From: an uncultured Ruminococcus sp. | GTDB taxonomy: Bacteria > Bacillota > Clostridia > Oscillospirales > Ruminococcaceae | Assembly: GCA_910576995.1 (NCBI GenBank) | Contig: CAJTLC010000002.1 | Location: forward strand, 162,040-180,367 | Direction of reading: 5' to 3' | Length of the DNA: 18,328 nt | Shown here: piece after piece, positions 9,890 to 17,270 of the stretch | Layout of the letters: every line of letters begins with the position of its first letter | How positions within the stretch are numbered: the first letter of the stretch is position 1 | The notes under the pieces: model-generated | What the model was told of the DNA's origin: nothing | Databases searched by the model: none | The model's input: only the letters and a program-made list of their open reading frames with translations | Translations under genes and position numbers: made by a program

Positions 9890-10816
9890 TTATTTAAGGT
9901 TGATATACTGCGTAATATCATCCCTCATGCGAATAACTTCACGGCGTGCAGCTTTAGCGAAATCACGCTCGTCGCAGCCTTCCTTTTTATATGCGCACAT
10001 AACTGCACGGCTGGAATTAACTATTGCTCCGAGTCCGTTTTCGTCAAATCCGCCTTTAAGACCTTCTGCACCGCCGCCCTGAGCGCCATAGCCCGGCACA
10101 AGGAACATGGTGTGCGGCAGACGTTTTCTCAATTCGGCAAGCATTTCGGGATAAGTTGCTCCGACAACCGCTCCGACAGCCGAATAGCCGTATTTACCGA
10201 TGGAATCCGCACCCCACATTTCACAGAGATCGCCCATTTTCGCATAGATCGGCGTGCCGTCTTCAAGTCTGAGATCCTGAAGTTCGCCGCTGGACGGGTT
10301 AGAGGTTTTAACCAGAACATATATACCCTTATCCTGTTCCTTGCATACCTTTAAAAGAGGCGCGATTCCGTCAGTTCCGAGATATCCGTTTACGGTAAGA
10401 GCGTCCGCGCCGAAAGCTTCCATATTATTTTCGCCTACAACAGTAGTTCCAAGATGAGCGTTTGTATAAGCTTCCATAGTCGCGCCGATATCATTGCGCT
10501 TTCCGTCAGTGATAACGAACATTCCGTTCAACTTAGCGTATCTGATAGTTTTTTCCAATGTGCGGATTCCGTAGTGACCATACATTTCATAATAAGCTGC
10601 CTGTGGCTTGATAGCTGGAACGATGTCGTGTATCTCGTCAATTATTGCCTGATTAAAATCATAAATAGCCTTTGCAGCAGCTTTAAGCGACCAACCGTCT
10701 TTATCGAGATAGCGGCGCTGAATAAATGCGGGAACATACTCCAATTTCGGATCAAGACCTACGACCGTAGGATTTTTTAATTCAATTATCTTATCAATCA
10801 ATCTGTCGAATGACAT
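9890..10816 (-). CDS. pyrF: Orotidine 5'-phosphate decarboxylase (type 2)
   Basis: It decarboxylates OMP to UMP, the last step of de novo synthesis. The protein has 308 residues, the length of the longer bacterial type 2 subfamily rather than the 230-residue classical form. Key motifs are VVGLDPKLEYVP near the N-terminus, the catalytic TDGKRNDIGATMEAY (the D-K-x-x-D-I signature), LVKTSNPSSGELQD and the phosphate-binding FLVPGYGAQGG. The start has GGAGG seven bases ahead of the ATG at 10814-10816, and 14 bases separate it from the pyrC stop, so the two form one transcript. The gene is intact. Confidence 0.96.
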   Translation of the reverse strand: MSFDRLIDKIIELKNPTVVGLDPKLEYVPAFIQRRYLDKDGWSLKAAAKAIYDFNQAIIDEIHDIVPAIKPQAAYYEMYGHYGIRTLEKTIRYAKLNGMFVITDGKRNDIGATMEAYTNAHLGTTVVGENNMEAFGADALTVNGYLGTDGIAPLLKVCKEQDKGIYVLVKTSNPSSGELQDLRLEDGTPIYAKMGDLCEMWGADSIGKYGYSAVGAVVGATYPEMLAELRKRLPHTMFLVPGYGAQGGGAEGLKGGFDENGLGAIVNSSRAVMCAYKKEGCDERDFAKAARREVIRMRDDITQYINLK

Positions 10817-10830
10817 ATATATTCCTCCAG

Positions 10831-12105
10831 TTAATTATTTCTCCCGTCATAGCGAACGACGCCTTTCGATATCGTCACCAGCGGCTTACCAGTGAGCGTC
10901 ATTCCCTTAAATACGGTATTTCGGGATTTCGAGTGAAGTTTTTCAGGATCAACAGTCCACTTCCGATCAATGTCGACAATAACAAGATCGGCAATTTTTC
11001 CTACTTGAACAGCAGGAATTTCCAGTCCTAAAATTCGTCTTGGATTCACGCACATAAGTTCAACAATCTTGCTAAGTGTAATTTCGCCGCTGTGATATAG
11101 AGCGGTCAAAGCTGCCGCAAGCGACGTCTCCAATCCGACAACGCCGTTGGGAGCTTTTTCAAAATCGGCTTTTTCTTCGGGAGCATGAGGCGCATGATCT
11201 GTGATTATGCAGTCTATCGTGCCGTCTTTCAAGCCCTCGATTATCGCCTTAACGTCGTCGGAAGTTCTGAGCGGCGGATTCATTCTGTAATCGGCGTCGC
11301 GCTTTTCAAGAAGCTTGTCCGTAAGCATGAAATAGTGCGGAGCAGTCTCGCAGGTAACTTTAACGCCGCGTGATTTCGCAAACCTTATCATAGCCGTGCT
11401 GCCCTCAGTCGAAACGTGGCAGATATGAATCCGCGCGCCCACTGAATCGGCAAGTATCATTTCACGCGATGTTATATAATCCTCGGAAGCACGATCCATG
11501 CCCCTTACCCCCAGTTTTTCGGAAGTTTCTCCCTTATTCATGATTCCCCCATCAATAATCGAGAGATCTTCGCAATGAGAAGCCACCAACAAACCATTCT
11601 CATTTGAGAGTTCAAGAGCGCGGCGCATCATTTCGGCGTTTTCAACCGGTCTGCCGTCATCGGAAATACAAATGCAGCCTGCATTTTTAAGCTTGTCAAA
11701 ATCGCAGAGGCTGCTGCCGCTCATACCGTTTGTGATGCAGCCTACAGGATAAACTTCCACACCTGTATCCGCGGATTTCTCAATAATATAGCGGATAGTT
11801 TCGGGTGAATCGCAGGGCGGTTTAGTATTCGGCATTGCAAGAACTCCTGTCACGCCGCCTGCCAGAGCAGCCGCGCAGCCCGTAAGGATATCTTCTTTAT
11901 GAGTGAAACCCGGATCGCGGAAATGAACGTGCATATCGAACAAAGACGGCATCAGCACAAGCCCCGAACCGTCGATGATCTCATCGGCGTCGCGGCAAAT
12001 ATTTTCTCCGATTTCGCGAATTTTTCCATCGTCAATAAAAACGTCTGTAATCTTATCGATCTCCGCGTCGACTGCCCGAATATTTTTAATAAGTAAAGAC
12101 GGCAT
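10831..12105 (-). CDS. pyrC: Dihydroorotase (class I, zinc amidohydrolase)
   Basis: It interconverts carbamoyl aspartate and dihydroorotate. The protein has 424 residues, typical of class I bacterial enzymes. The metal-binding HVH motif is at residues 59-61 in FDMHVHFRDPGFTHKED. Other ligand regions are LLVASHCEDL, ARIHICHVST and CIITDHAPHAPEEK, and a C-terminal RILGLEIPAVQVGKIADLVI segment completes the amidohydrolase fold. GAGGAGG lies just before the ATG at 12103-12105. It is the first gene of the operon and lies directly behind a leader terminator with a PyrR-box sequence. The gene is intact. Confidence 0.96.
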   Translation of the reverse strand: MPSLLIKNIRAVDAEIDKITDVFIDDGKIREIGENICRDADEIIDGSGLVLMPSLFDMHVHFRDPGFTHKEDILTGCAAALAGGVTGVLAMPNTKPPCDSPETIRYIIEKSADTGVEVYPVGCITNGMSGSSLCDFDKLKNAGCICISDDGRPVENAEMMRRALELSNENGLLVASHCEDLSIIDGGIMNKGETSEKLGVRGMDRASEDYITSREMILADSVGARIHICHVSTEGSTAMIRFAKSRGVKVTCETAPHYFMLTDKLLEKRDADYRMNPPLRTSDDVKAIIEGLKDGTIDCIITDHAPHAPEEKADFEKAPNGVVGLETSLAAALTALYHSGEITLSKIVELMCVNPRRILGLEIPAVQVGKIADLVIVDIDRKWTVDPEKLHSKSRNTVFKGMTLTGKPLVTISKGVVRYDGRNN

Positions 12106-12133
12106 AGAAACCTCCTCATATAATATATTTGCA

Positions 12134-12164
12134 GAAAAAAAGCCCTACTGGAGGTCAGTCGGGC
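12134..12164 (-). terminator. Leader terminator (attenuator) upstream of pyrC
   Basis: On the minus strand GCCCGACT, loop GACCTCC and AGTAGGGC form a stem with one mismatch, followed directly by seven T. It lies 29 bases before the pyrC start, between promoter and gene, so it must be conditional for the operon to be expressed. Confidence 0.82.
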
Positions 12165-12182
12165 AGAATCGTGTTCAGGCAG

Positions 12183-12203
12183 CGCCTTGCTAACCTCGCA
12201 GCC
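12183..12203 (-). promoter_or_regulatory. PyrR-binding sequence in the pyr leader
   Basis: The minus-strand leader carries CTGCGAGGTTAGCAAGG, matching the PyrR RNA-box core CNGNGAGGYU exactly. It lies upstream of the leader terminator. By analogy with Bacillus, PyrR with UMP would hold the anti-antiterminator and favour termination when pyrimidines are plentiful. The exact alternative fold was not computed. PyrR itself is not in the window. Confidence 0.78.
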
Positions 12204-12289
12204 AAAAGGGTAATATCGGCGTATTTTATACTAATCTCTAACGAACCATATTAGATGTGTATGGATTCAAGTACGCCATTACTTTTTAC

Positions 12290-12318
12290 ATTATACCATA
12301 AATTTTGTTGATTGTAAA
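12290..12318 (-). promoter_or_regulatory. Promoter of the pyr operon
   Basis: On the minus strand TTTACA (12313-12318), a 17-base spacer ending TATGG, and a perfect TATAAT (12290-12295). The TGG before the -10 adds an extended -10. The predicted leader to pyrC is about 178 nt. Confidence 0.85.
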
Positions 12319-12352
12319 GGGCTTTATTTAAAATTTCTCAAAATTCTTTCTT

Positions 12353-12409
12353 AAGGCAACACCTCACAAAGATCGATCGAATCTGCTTGCACATTGTGCG
12401 GTGTTGTCT
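12353..12409. repeat. Short inverted-repeat element, copy E
   Basis: AAGGCAACACCTCACAA (12353-12369) and CATTGTGCGGTGTTGTCT (12392-12409) are imperfect inverted repeats around a 22-base centre. The string AACACCTCACAAA also occurs at 2809-2821. It lies about 35 bases upstream of the pyr promoter and could form a hairpin on either strand. Confidence 0.55.
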
Positions 12410-12505
12410 CGAAATCTTGTTCATAAAATATTTATATAAAATTCATAAATTTATCCGCACATTCTTATTTTTAATCCGTTATATAAAGTAAGAGCAGCAA
12501 GATGC

Positions 12506-12534
12506 TTGACAAGAAGCGTCCTTAATGCTATAAT
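12506..12534 (+). promoter_or_regulatory. Consensus promoter of the DUF2079 gene
   Basis: TTGACA (12506-12511), exactly 17 bases, then TATAAT (12529-12534): a perfect housekeeping-sigma promoter. The next plus-strand start codon with a good ribosome site is at 12847, so the leader is about 305 nt and contains the inverted-repeat element 12559-12822. Confidence 0.85.
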
Positions 12535-12558
12535 ATAAAAGATATTACATTCAATCCA

Positions 12559-12822
12559 AGAGCCTCATCAATATCTTTTCTACACATTAGCTATTCCTAT
12601 AGCATTTGTATTTCTCCCCAAATTAACTCTTGAATTTTCTGCTTTCCCGGCTGCCGAAATACTTCGTCAGAAATCCTTGAAATATGCGCATATTCCTGCG
12701 GCTTTCTTCCTTGTCTTTCGGCAGCTGCCCTGCTCATAAAATCTTCAAGAGTTAATTTGGGGAGCAATAATCAAAATCAAAGATTTGGGACACTGCACAT
12801 AAAAAGATACTGAACAGGCTCT
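12559..12822. repeat. Outer inverted-repeat element enclosing copy F
   Basis: The left end AGAGCCTCATCAATATCTTT and the right end AAAAAGATACTGAACAGGCTCT (12801-12822) match the two ends of copy A. The flanks are CAA and TAA. The inside is occupied by a second inverted repeat (copy F), giving a nested structure that spans nearly the whole leader of the DUF2079 gene. Confidence 0.65.
12614..12764. repeat. Inner inverted-repeat element, copy F
   Basis: The ends are perfect 21-bp inverted repeats beginning CTCCCCAAATTAACTCTT (12614-12634 and 12744-12764). An inner stem pairs CGGCTGCCGAAA (12648-12659) with TTTCGGCAGCTG (12716-12727), with one mismatch. The centre has CCTTGAAATA, TATTCCTGCGG and a TTTCT-CCTTG stretch, as in copy C. 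The transcript could fold into one long hairpin. Confidence 0.7.
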
Positions 12823-12846
12823 AAGTCAAACAAAAAGGAGTTTATT

Positions 12847-14874
12847 ATGAGCGAAGAAACTAAAGAAAAACCTAAGTCGGAAGAAATTAAATCGCCAAAT
12901 AAGAAAAAGGACGAAAATCCTAATTCAAAACCGGCTGAACAAAAGAGTTCAAAAGTTAAATTTAATGCTGAGGAAACGTATATCAAATGCAAAAACGCTG
13001 TTCTGAAATCATGTCCATGGCTTGAAAAAATTTCCGTATTCTTAAAAAACTGCGGATTTCCAGATATGCTCATGATAAGATTAATAGCTGTATTTTTCTT
13101 CTTCTCCGGCTTGAACATCTATGAAATGCGCAATCAGAACATTTATGCCGATTCACAGTGGGTAAATTTTGTTCAGAACATAGATATGCAGAAATCAATC
13201 TTTTATATGGTAATCGGATTTATTGTTCTGACGATCATTCACTGGATAGTGCCAAAAAAGTTGCGGTTCAGCGATCACATTCTTGCTGTTGCTGCAATAT
13301 TATATTTTAATTTCACACTTTTATGGAAAGGTATGAATCTATATCTCTGCATAAGTTTCGCCATTGTTTCCGTAATTCTTGTTAATTACATTATCGGCAC
13401 TTTTAAAAAAGAACAGATAAAATCTCTGTGCAGTGTTCCGAGCAGAATTTGCGGAATAACCGTCTTAGTCTCCGCAATTTTTGTCGGTACGGTTATGAGC
13501 ATATTCATGATACTCCGCGACAAATGTTTTGAAACTCAATGTTTTGATATGGGAATTTTCATTCAAATGTACGATCACATGGCAGAGGATCTTAAACCTA
13601 TTACCACTTGCGAACGAGACTTTGAAATATCACATTTCAAGATTCATGCATCATTCATTTTATATCTGCTGCTCCCCTTCTACAAGATTTTCAGCAGCCC
13701 CGTAACTCTTCACATCGCTCATTCTGTTCTTGTAATGGGAGGCGTAATTCCGCTTTTCCTTATTGCCAAAAAGCGCGAGATCAAGGGAATTCCACTTATC
13801 GGAATCTGTCTCGCATACTGCTTTTCCGTTGGAATTACAGGTCCTTTGTATTACTTTTTCCACGAAAATTCATTCATGCCAACTCTTTTAATGTGGCTTC
13901 TCTGGGCAGTAGACAATAAAAAAATATCCATGTTTTACATCATGTCCGCTCTAGTCTGCATAGTAAAAGAGGATGCGCCTCTGTTCGTTATCTGCATAGG
14001 CATGTATATGTTCTTCGAGTATAAGGGCGAATTCAAGAGGATTCATGGCATTATCGTCTCACTTCTTTCGGGAATTTACATGATGAGCATTCTTGATTAT
14101 CTTACTAATCATGGAGATGGTCAGTCCATGTCCTCTTCGCGATTCGGACACTTGATGATCGATACAACAGGCGGAATGACAGAAGTTGTCAAAAATTCTC
14201 TTTCCGATCCCGCTTATCTGATCAGTATGCTCTTCAATGAATCTACGGTACAATACTTGTTAGCTATCATGCTTCCTCTGCTTTTCGTGCCTCTTTTCAC
14301 CAAAAAAATTCACCGTTATTTATTGATGATGCCATTTATTATAACAAATCTTGTTATTGGATTTTTATATTCGTGCGCTGCGGACGTTGGCTTCCAATAT
14401 ACGCTTGGTCCGGCGACTATGCTGATTTATCTTGCTGCAGTAAATGTTTCTGAAATGGAAGAATCCCGAAAACAGCGTCTCCCGATCCTGATGGCGGTCG
14501 CTTCGATTATCATGACTTTTGGAACTCAGACTAAATATGCTTACTGCTTTAACACTTACAAAAACAATAAAGATGGAATTGCGGCGGTAGATGAAATGCT
14601 TGATTCTATCCCACAGGACGCGTCGGTACTTTGCGATCCATACTATGTTCCTCATGCTGCACAACGTGATGAGATCTATCTTTTCGATTTTTATGATGTC
14701 GATCAAAGTGATAATTCCCTTATTGACGCTGAACGCTATGACTTTATTGCCGTTCCTGTCAATAGTGATCTTAACAAAACTCTTCGTCCCTACTTTGATC
14801 AAAACGGATATACGATCTATGATGAAGTTGTGGATCGTCTGGTAGTTTATCAGTCTCCCTACTATGAAAATTAA
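12847..14874 (+). CDS. DUF2079 family integral membrane protein
   Basis: A predicted polytopic membrane protein of 675 residues. The first 60 residues are hydrophilic and very Lys/Glu-rich, a cytoplasmic tail not typical of the family. About a dozen hydrophobic segments follow from about residue 75 to 550, and a soluble C-terminal domain of about 120 residues. The DUF2079 signature is visible: CFDMGIFIQM, FKIHASFILYLLLPFYKIF, an FHENSFMPTLLMWLLWA segment and ALVCIVKEDAPLFVICIG. DUF2079 proteins resemble glycosyltransferase-C/PMT-like enzymes, but the reaction is unknown; a role in cell-surface glycan assembly is inference. AAGGAG lies eight bases before the ATG. It is monocistronic: strong promoter 12506-12534, and repeat copy G starts directly after the stop. 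Confidence 0.88.
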   Translation: MSEETKEKPKSEEIKSPNKKKDENPNSKPAEQKSSKVKFNAEETYIKCKNAVLKSCPWLEKISVFLKNCGFPDMLMIRLIAVFFFFSGLNIYEMRNQNIYADSQWVNFVQNIDMQKSIFYMVIGFIVLTIIHWIVPKKLRFSDHILAVAAILYFNFTLLWKGMNLYLCISFAIVSVILVNYIIGTFKKEQIKSLCSVPSRICGITVLVSAIFVGTVMSIFMILRDKCFETQCFDMGIFIQMYDHMAEDLKPITTCERDFEISHFKIHASFILYLLLPFYKIFSSPVTLHIAHSVLVMGGVIPLFLIAKKREIKGIPLIGICLAYCFSVGITGPLYYFFHENSFMPTLLMWLLWAVDNKKISMFYIMSALVCIVKEDAPLFVICIGMYMFFEYKGEFKRIHGIIVSLLSGIYMMSILDYLTNHGDGQSMSSSRFGHLMIDTTGGMTEVVKNSLSDPAYLISMLFNESTVQYLLAIMLPLLFVPLFTKKIHRYLLMMPFIITNLVIGFLYSCAADVGFQYTLGPATMLIYLAAVNVSEMEESRKQRLPILMAVASIIMTFGTQTKYAYCFNTYKNNKDGIAAVDEMLDSIPQDASVLCDPYYVPHAAQRDEIYLFDFYDVDQSDNSLIDAERYDFIAVPVNSDLNKTLRPYFDQNGYTIYDEVVDRLVVYQSPYYEN

Positions 14875-15041
14875 TTAGGGTGTGTTGACACAATCCGAAA
14901 TGCTTGGATTGCAGATATATTTTTCGTATTTCAAGGCAAAAATCCGCAGGCATACTGTCGTATGACAAGTAGTTATTACGCAGTCCGGCATGAAAATTTG
15001 CTGAAAATACGTGTTCAGAATCTATGAACACAAGTTCTTAT
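14875..15041. repeat. Inverted-repeat (MITE-like) element, copy G
   Basis: The left end TTAGGGTGTGTTGACACAAT begins at the base after the DUF2079 stop codon. The right end (AACACAAGTTCTTA, 15028-15041) is an imperfect complement, and its AAGTTCTTA matches the end of copy C. TTA is present at both edges. The core, read on the minus strand, has GCCTGCGG and CCTTGAAATACG as in copies C and F. Confidence 0.6.
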
Positions 15042-15241
15042 TATAAAAAATGCAGTCTGCAATTTGCCCCGTCCCCTGTCAAGTAGACAGCGCAAAAACA
15101 AAAAATATTCCATGTAATGACTAAAAGCAGTCTGTGCAATTTGTGCAGGCTGCTTTGTTGTTAGCAATTGGCAAGTACGTTTTGGAGTGAGGAGCGTAGC
15201 GACGAACGGAGAAAGGTGCTTGCCGCAGCGCCCGCCGTCCG
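15042..15241. other. Right flank of the decayed IS3 element, no gene
   Basis: No gene is visible. The minus strand carries TGTCTACTTGACAGGGG (15074-15090), which looks like an IS3-type terminal sequence, and a hairpin at 15124-15156. A further inverted repeat (GGCAAGTAC at 15168-15176 with GTGCTTGCC at 15214-15222) encloses GC-rich DNA. Confidence 0.45.
15124..15156 (-). terminator. Hairpin downstream of the IS3 transposase remnant
   Basis: AAAGCAG (15124-15130) pairs with CTGCTTT (15150-15156), extended by CTG/CAG pairs. On the minus strand it ends in CTTTTAG, a weak T-tract. Confidence 0.45.
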
Positions 15242-15691
15242 TCAAGCAGCATACGCTTCATGGTATTCCATCGGCGTCATACAACTCAGCTTGATCTGGT
15301 AACGCCTTGTATTGTAGTATCTGATGTATTCTTCTATCGCCGAGATCAGTTCATCCTTATCTGTAAACTTGCGGAGATAGTACGTCTCGGATTTCAGGAT
15401 CCCCACCATCCCTCCATCGGACCGTTATCGACGCATCTTCCGACACGGGACATACTCTGTATCATCAACCACTTCTCATTTGGCTTATCTGCGTGAAAAT
15501 CCCGCTTAAGAACATTCTCTGCTGTGATCTGAGGTGTTGACGGAATATATGTATTCTTCTTGATACGGGCGACTGATTTCAGATGAAGCATCTTCATTAG
15601 TCTGTAAATGCGCTTCTTGTTGAAATGCAACAAGATATTCCTGTACCGCTTCAATTCTTTCTTCAGCACTCAATGTTCCCCTTCTTGACAT
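15242..15691 (-). pseudogene. IS3-family transposase remnant, internally deleted and frameshifted
   Basis: The start at 15689-15691 encodes MSRRGTLSAEERIEAVQEYL, an OrfA-like N-terminus. After about 20 residues the homology jumps into OrfB in another frame (KKRIYRLMKMLHLKSV, then STPQITAENVL and ADKPNEKWL). After NEKWL the sequence jumps again to SMSRVGRCVDNGPMEGWWG, so most of the DDE catalytic core is deleted. A one-base frameshift follows at about 15404, and the C-terminus continues in another frame (ILKSETYYLRKFTDKDEL to EAYAA, stop at 15242-15244). By family knowledge these are IS150/IS1223-like elements, with OrfA and OrfB normally fused by -1 frameshifting. This copy cannot encode an active enzyme. 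Confidence 0.82.
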
Positions 15692-15697
15692 AAAATA

Positions 15698-15743
15698 CCC
15701 CCTTAGAGTTTTTACACGATTTTTGTGTGTTTACTCTAAGGGG
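15698..15743. repeat. Palindrome at the 5' end of the IS3 remnant
   Basis: CCCCTTAGAGT (15699-15709) pairs with ACTCTAAGGGG (15733-15743), with an inner ACAC/GTGT stem. It lies just upstream of the transposase start. In many insertion sequences such a hairpin blocks read-through from outside, but it may also be part of the element's end. Confidence 0.6.
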
Positions 15744-15790
15744 ATTATATCAAAAACAATTACTTGCTATCGTTTTATTTTACCTTGCAA

Positions 15791-15829
15791 AAAGAAAAAA
15801 GCCACAGTGATTTTTACCTCACTGTGGCT
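15791..15829 (-). terminator. Strong intrinsic terminator
   Basis: AGCCACAGTGA (15800-15810) pairs perfectly with TCACTGTGGCT (15819-15829). On the minus strand it is followed by TTTTTTCTTTTT. It lies downstream of the sirtuin remnant. Confidence 0.8.
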
Positions 15830-15883
15830 GATATCGTTTTATGATAAACCGAAAACTCCTTGTTTCTCGGCTTTTTCACAATA

Positions 15884-15919
15884 AAAATGCACCCAACGAT
15901 TGTATTATTCGTTAGGTGC
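15884..15919 (-). terminator. Second terminator-like hairpin behind the sirtuin remnant
   Basis: GCACCCAACGA (15889-15899) pairs with TCGTTAGGTGC (15909-15919) with one mismatch. On the minus strand ATTTTTATTG follows. Confidence 0.6.
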
Positions 15920-15973
15920 GATTATGGCAAGTAACCAAGCGAATGACGCAATGCACCCTGAATTTTCAGAGGT

Positions 15974-15998
15974 ATAAAAGGGTGCAATTTGCACCCTT
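15974..15998 (-). terminator. Hairpin directly after the sirtuin stop
   Basis: AAGGGTGCA (15978-15986) pairs perfectly with TGCACCCTT (15990-15998) around a 3-base loop. On the minus strand only TTATACC follows, so it is a weak terminator at best. It is 28 bases after the sirtuin stop. Confidence 0.5.
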
Positions 15999-16026
15999 AA
16001 ATGAAAGTATATAGCTATAGATATCT

Positions 16027-16883
16027 CTATAAAATCTCAGAAATAACATCTAAAATATTCCCATCGATACAAACAGATTTGCCCTTCAGTTCTTTTGGAC
16101 AAAATGCTTCCCCAAAATTGACGCAGGCATAAAACGCATTTGGATTTTTGGCAGTCATTTGCCAAAACGGATACTTGATAATTACAGGCGTATTAAATCC
16201 CACGCCAAGCTCCAAAAACAAAATATTTGAATTCTGATGACGGCGAATAAAATCGCTGTATCGTTCACTTGCTCTATACCAGCCTTCATCCTGCACAAAT
16301 GTATCATCACAGCGAAGATTCATAGTAATAGGCTTTCCGCATTTTGGACACTTAGGTATCAGCTCAGACGGAATGCGCATATCTTTTTGCCCTGCAATCA
16401 TTCTGCAAATGATTTCTTCATTGTCATAAACTTCATTGTGGCAAGGCTCACTGCATTGAAATAGTCCGTAATCGCCTTGTGTATAAAATAATCTTTGTTT
16501 ATCAAATCCTGATTTCTGAAACTGGTGATCAACATTTGTAGTCAGCACAAAGTAATCCTTGTCTTTTACAAGCTCAAAAAGTCTTTTGTAAGTATCATTC
16601 GGAGCGTTCATGTAACGATTTATATAGATATATCTAGACCAGTACGCCCAGTGTTCCTCAAGCGTTTCAAACGGGTAAAATCCGCCGGAGTACATATCCC
16701 CAAAATGATATTTCTCAATGAAATCAAAAAAATAAAATATTTTGTAAAGCGTTCACCAGAATATGTGAATCCGGAAGCCGTGGAAAGTCCTGCACCTGCA
16801 CCGATAATAACGGCATCGGCAGTATTGATTTTATGTTTCAGCAGTTCGATGTTATCCCAGTAACTGCCTGTAGATTTCATCAT
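16027..16883 (-). pseudogene. SirTM-type sirtuin (NAD-dependent protein ADP-ribosyltransferase), frameshifted
   Basis: Two frames together give a nearly complete SirTM sirtuin. The first, from about 16883, has WDNIELLKHKINTADAV, the NAD-binding GAGAGLSTASGFTYSGERF, then KYF. The second resumes at DFIEKYHFGDMYSGGFYPFE and runs to the stop at 16027. It contains TTNVDHQF, the SirTM-type YTQGDYGLFQC (Gln in place of the usual sirtuin His), a zinc site (CSEPC and CPKCG) and LFLELGVGFNTP. The break lies at a seven-A run at 16726-16732 (plus strand). In staphylococci and streptococci SirTM enzymes ADP-ribosylate a lipoylated GcvH-like carrier, and a linked macrodomain removes the mark. The macrodomain gene upstream overlaps this one by about 30 bases, the usual operon order, but it is broken too. 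Confidence 0.85.
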
Positions 16884-17067
16884 CGCTTTCTTTAAAAACA
16901 TTGAATATCACCTTGATTTCTTGAGATTTCTGGAAGTTTCGTACGGTTCTGACTGCAATTTCCGCCGCCTCTTTCTGCGGGAATCCGAATACGCCTGTTG
17001 AAATACAGCAGAATGCAATGCTTTTGATTTGATTTTGTACGGCAAGTTCAAGGCATATAAAAGGCTG
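16852..17067 (-). pseudogene. 3' part of a SirTM-linked macrodomain (ADP-ribosyl hydrolase)
   Basis: The minus-strand frame ending at the TAA 16852-16854 encodes CLELAVQNQIKSIAFCCIST, then GVFGFPQKEAAEIAVRTV, then IKVIFNVFKESDDEIYRQLL. This is the C-terminal half of a macrodomain. The AFCCISTGVFGFP loop binds the distal ribose and phosphate of ADP-ribose. The N-terminal half is not upstream on this strand; similarity stops near 17067. A matching N-terminal/middle piece lies at 17139-17270 in the opposite orientation. It overlaps the SirTM start by about 30 bases. Confidence 0.8.
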
Positions 17068-17138
17068 CTCTAACGAGGACTACGATGATTTTTTTCGGGG
17101 AAGTGAGGATGAAATGTGTGATTTAGATAGGCATAGCA

Positions 17139-17270
17139 AATGCGATTCATACGTTTTCAGGCGTTCAACTTCGTTTGGAATGTGCAAAAATGATGCAAAG
17201 TCAAGGCTATGAAGAACTCACAGGACAGGCAAAAATCACGTCTGCATATAATCTGCCCTGCGATTATGTG
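17139..17270 (+). pseudogene. Inverted middle part of the same macrodomain gene
   Basis: The plus strand reads NAIHTFSGVQLRLECAKMM, then GYEELTGQAKITSAYNLPCD and YV. This is the stretch of SirTM-linked macrodomains between the N-A-N-S/IDNAIHTFAG catalytic region and HTVGP. It points opposite to the C-terminal half at 16852-17067. Both the start of the gene and the HTVGP segment between the two parts are absent from the window. Similarity stops sharply at 17270, where recombinase sequence begins. Confidence 0.78.

Noticed and set aside
12614..12764. CRISPR array or tandem repeat
   Set aside because: The repeats are inverted pairs dispersed through the window, not regularly spaced direct repeats with spacers, and no cas gene is present.
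15242..15691. Programmed frameshift in the IS3 transposase
   Set aside because: OrfA-OrfB frameshifting is normal for the family, but here most of OrfA and the DDE core are deleted and a further shift lies near the C-terminus. These are lesions.
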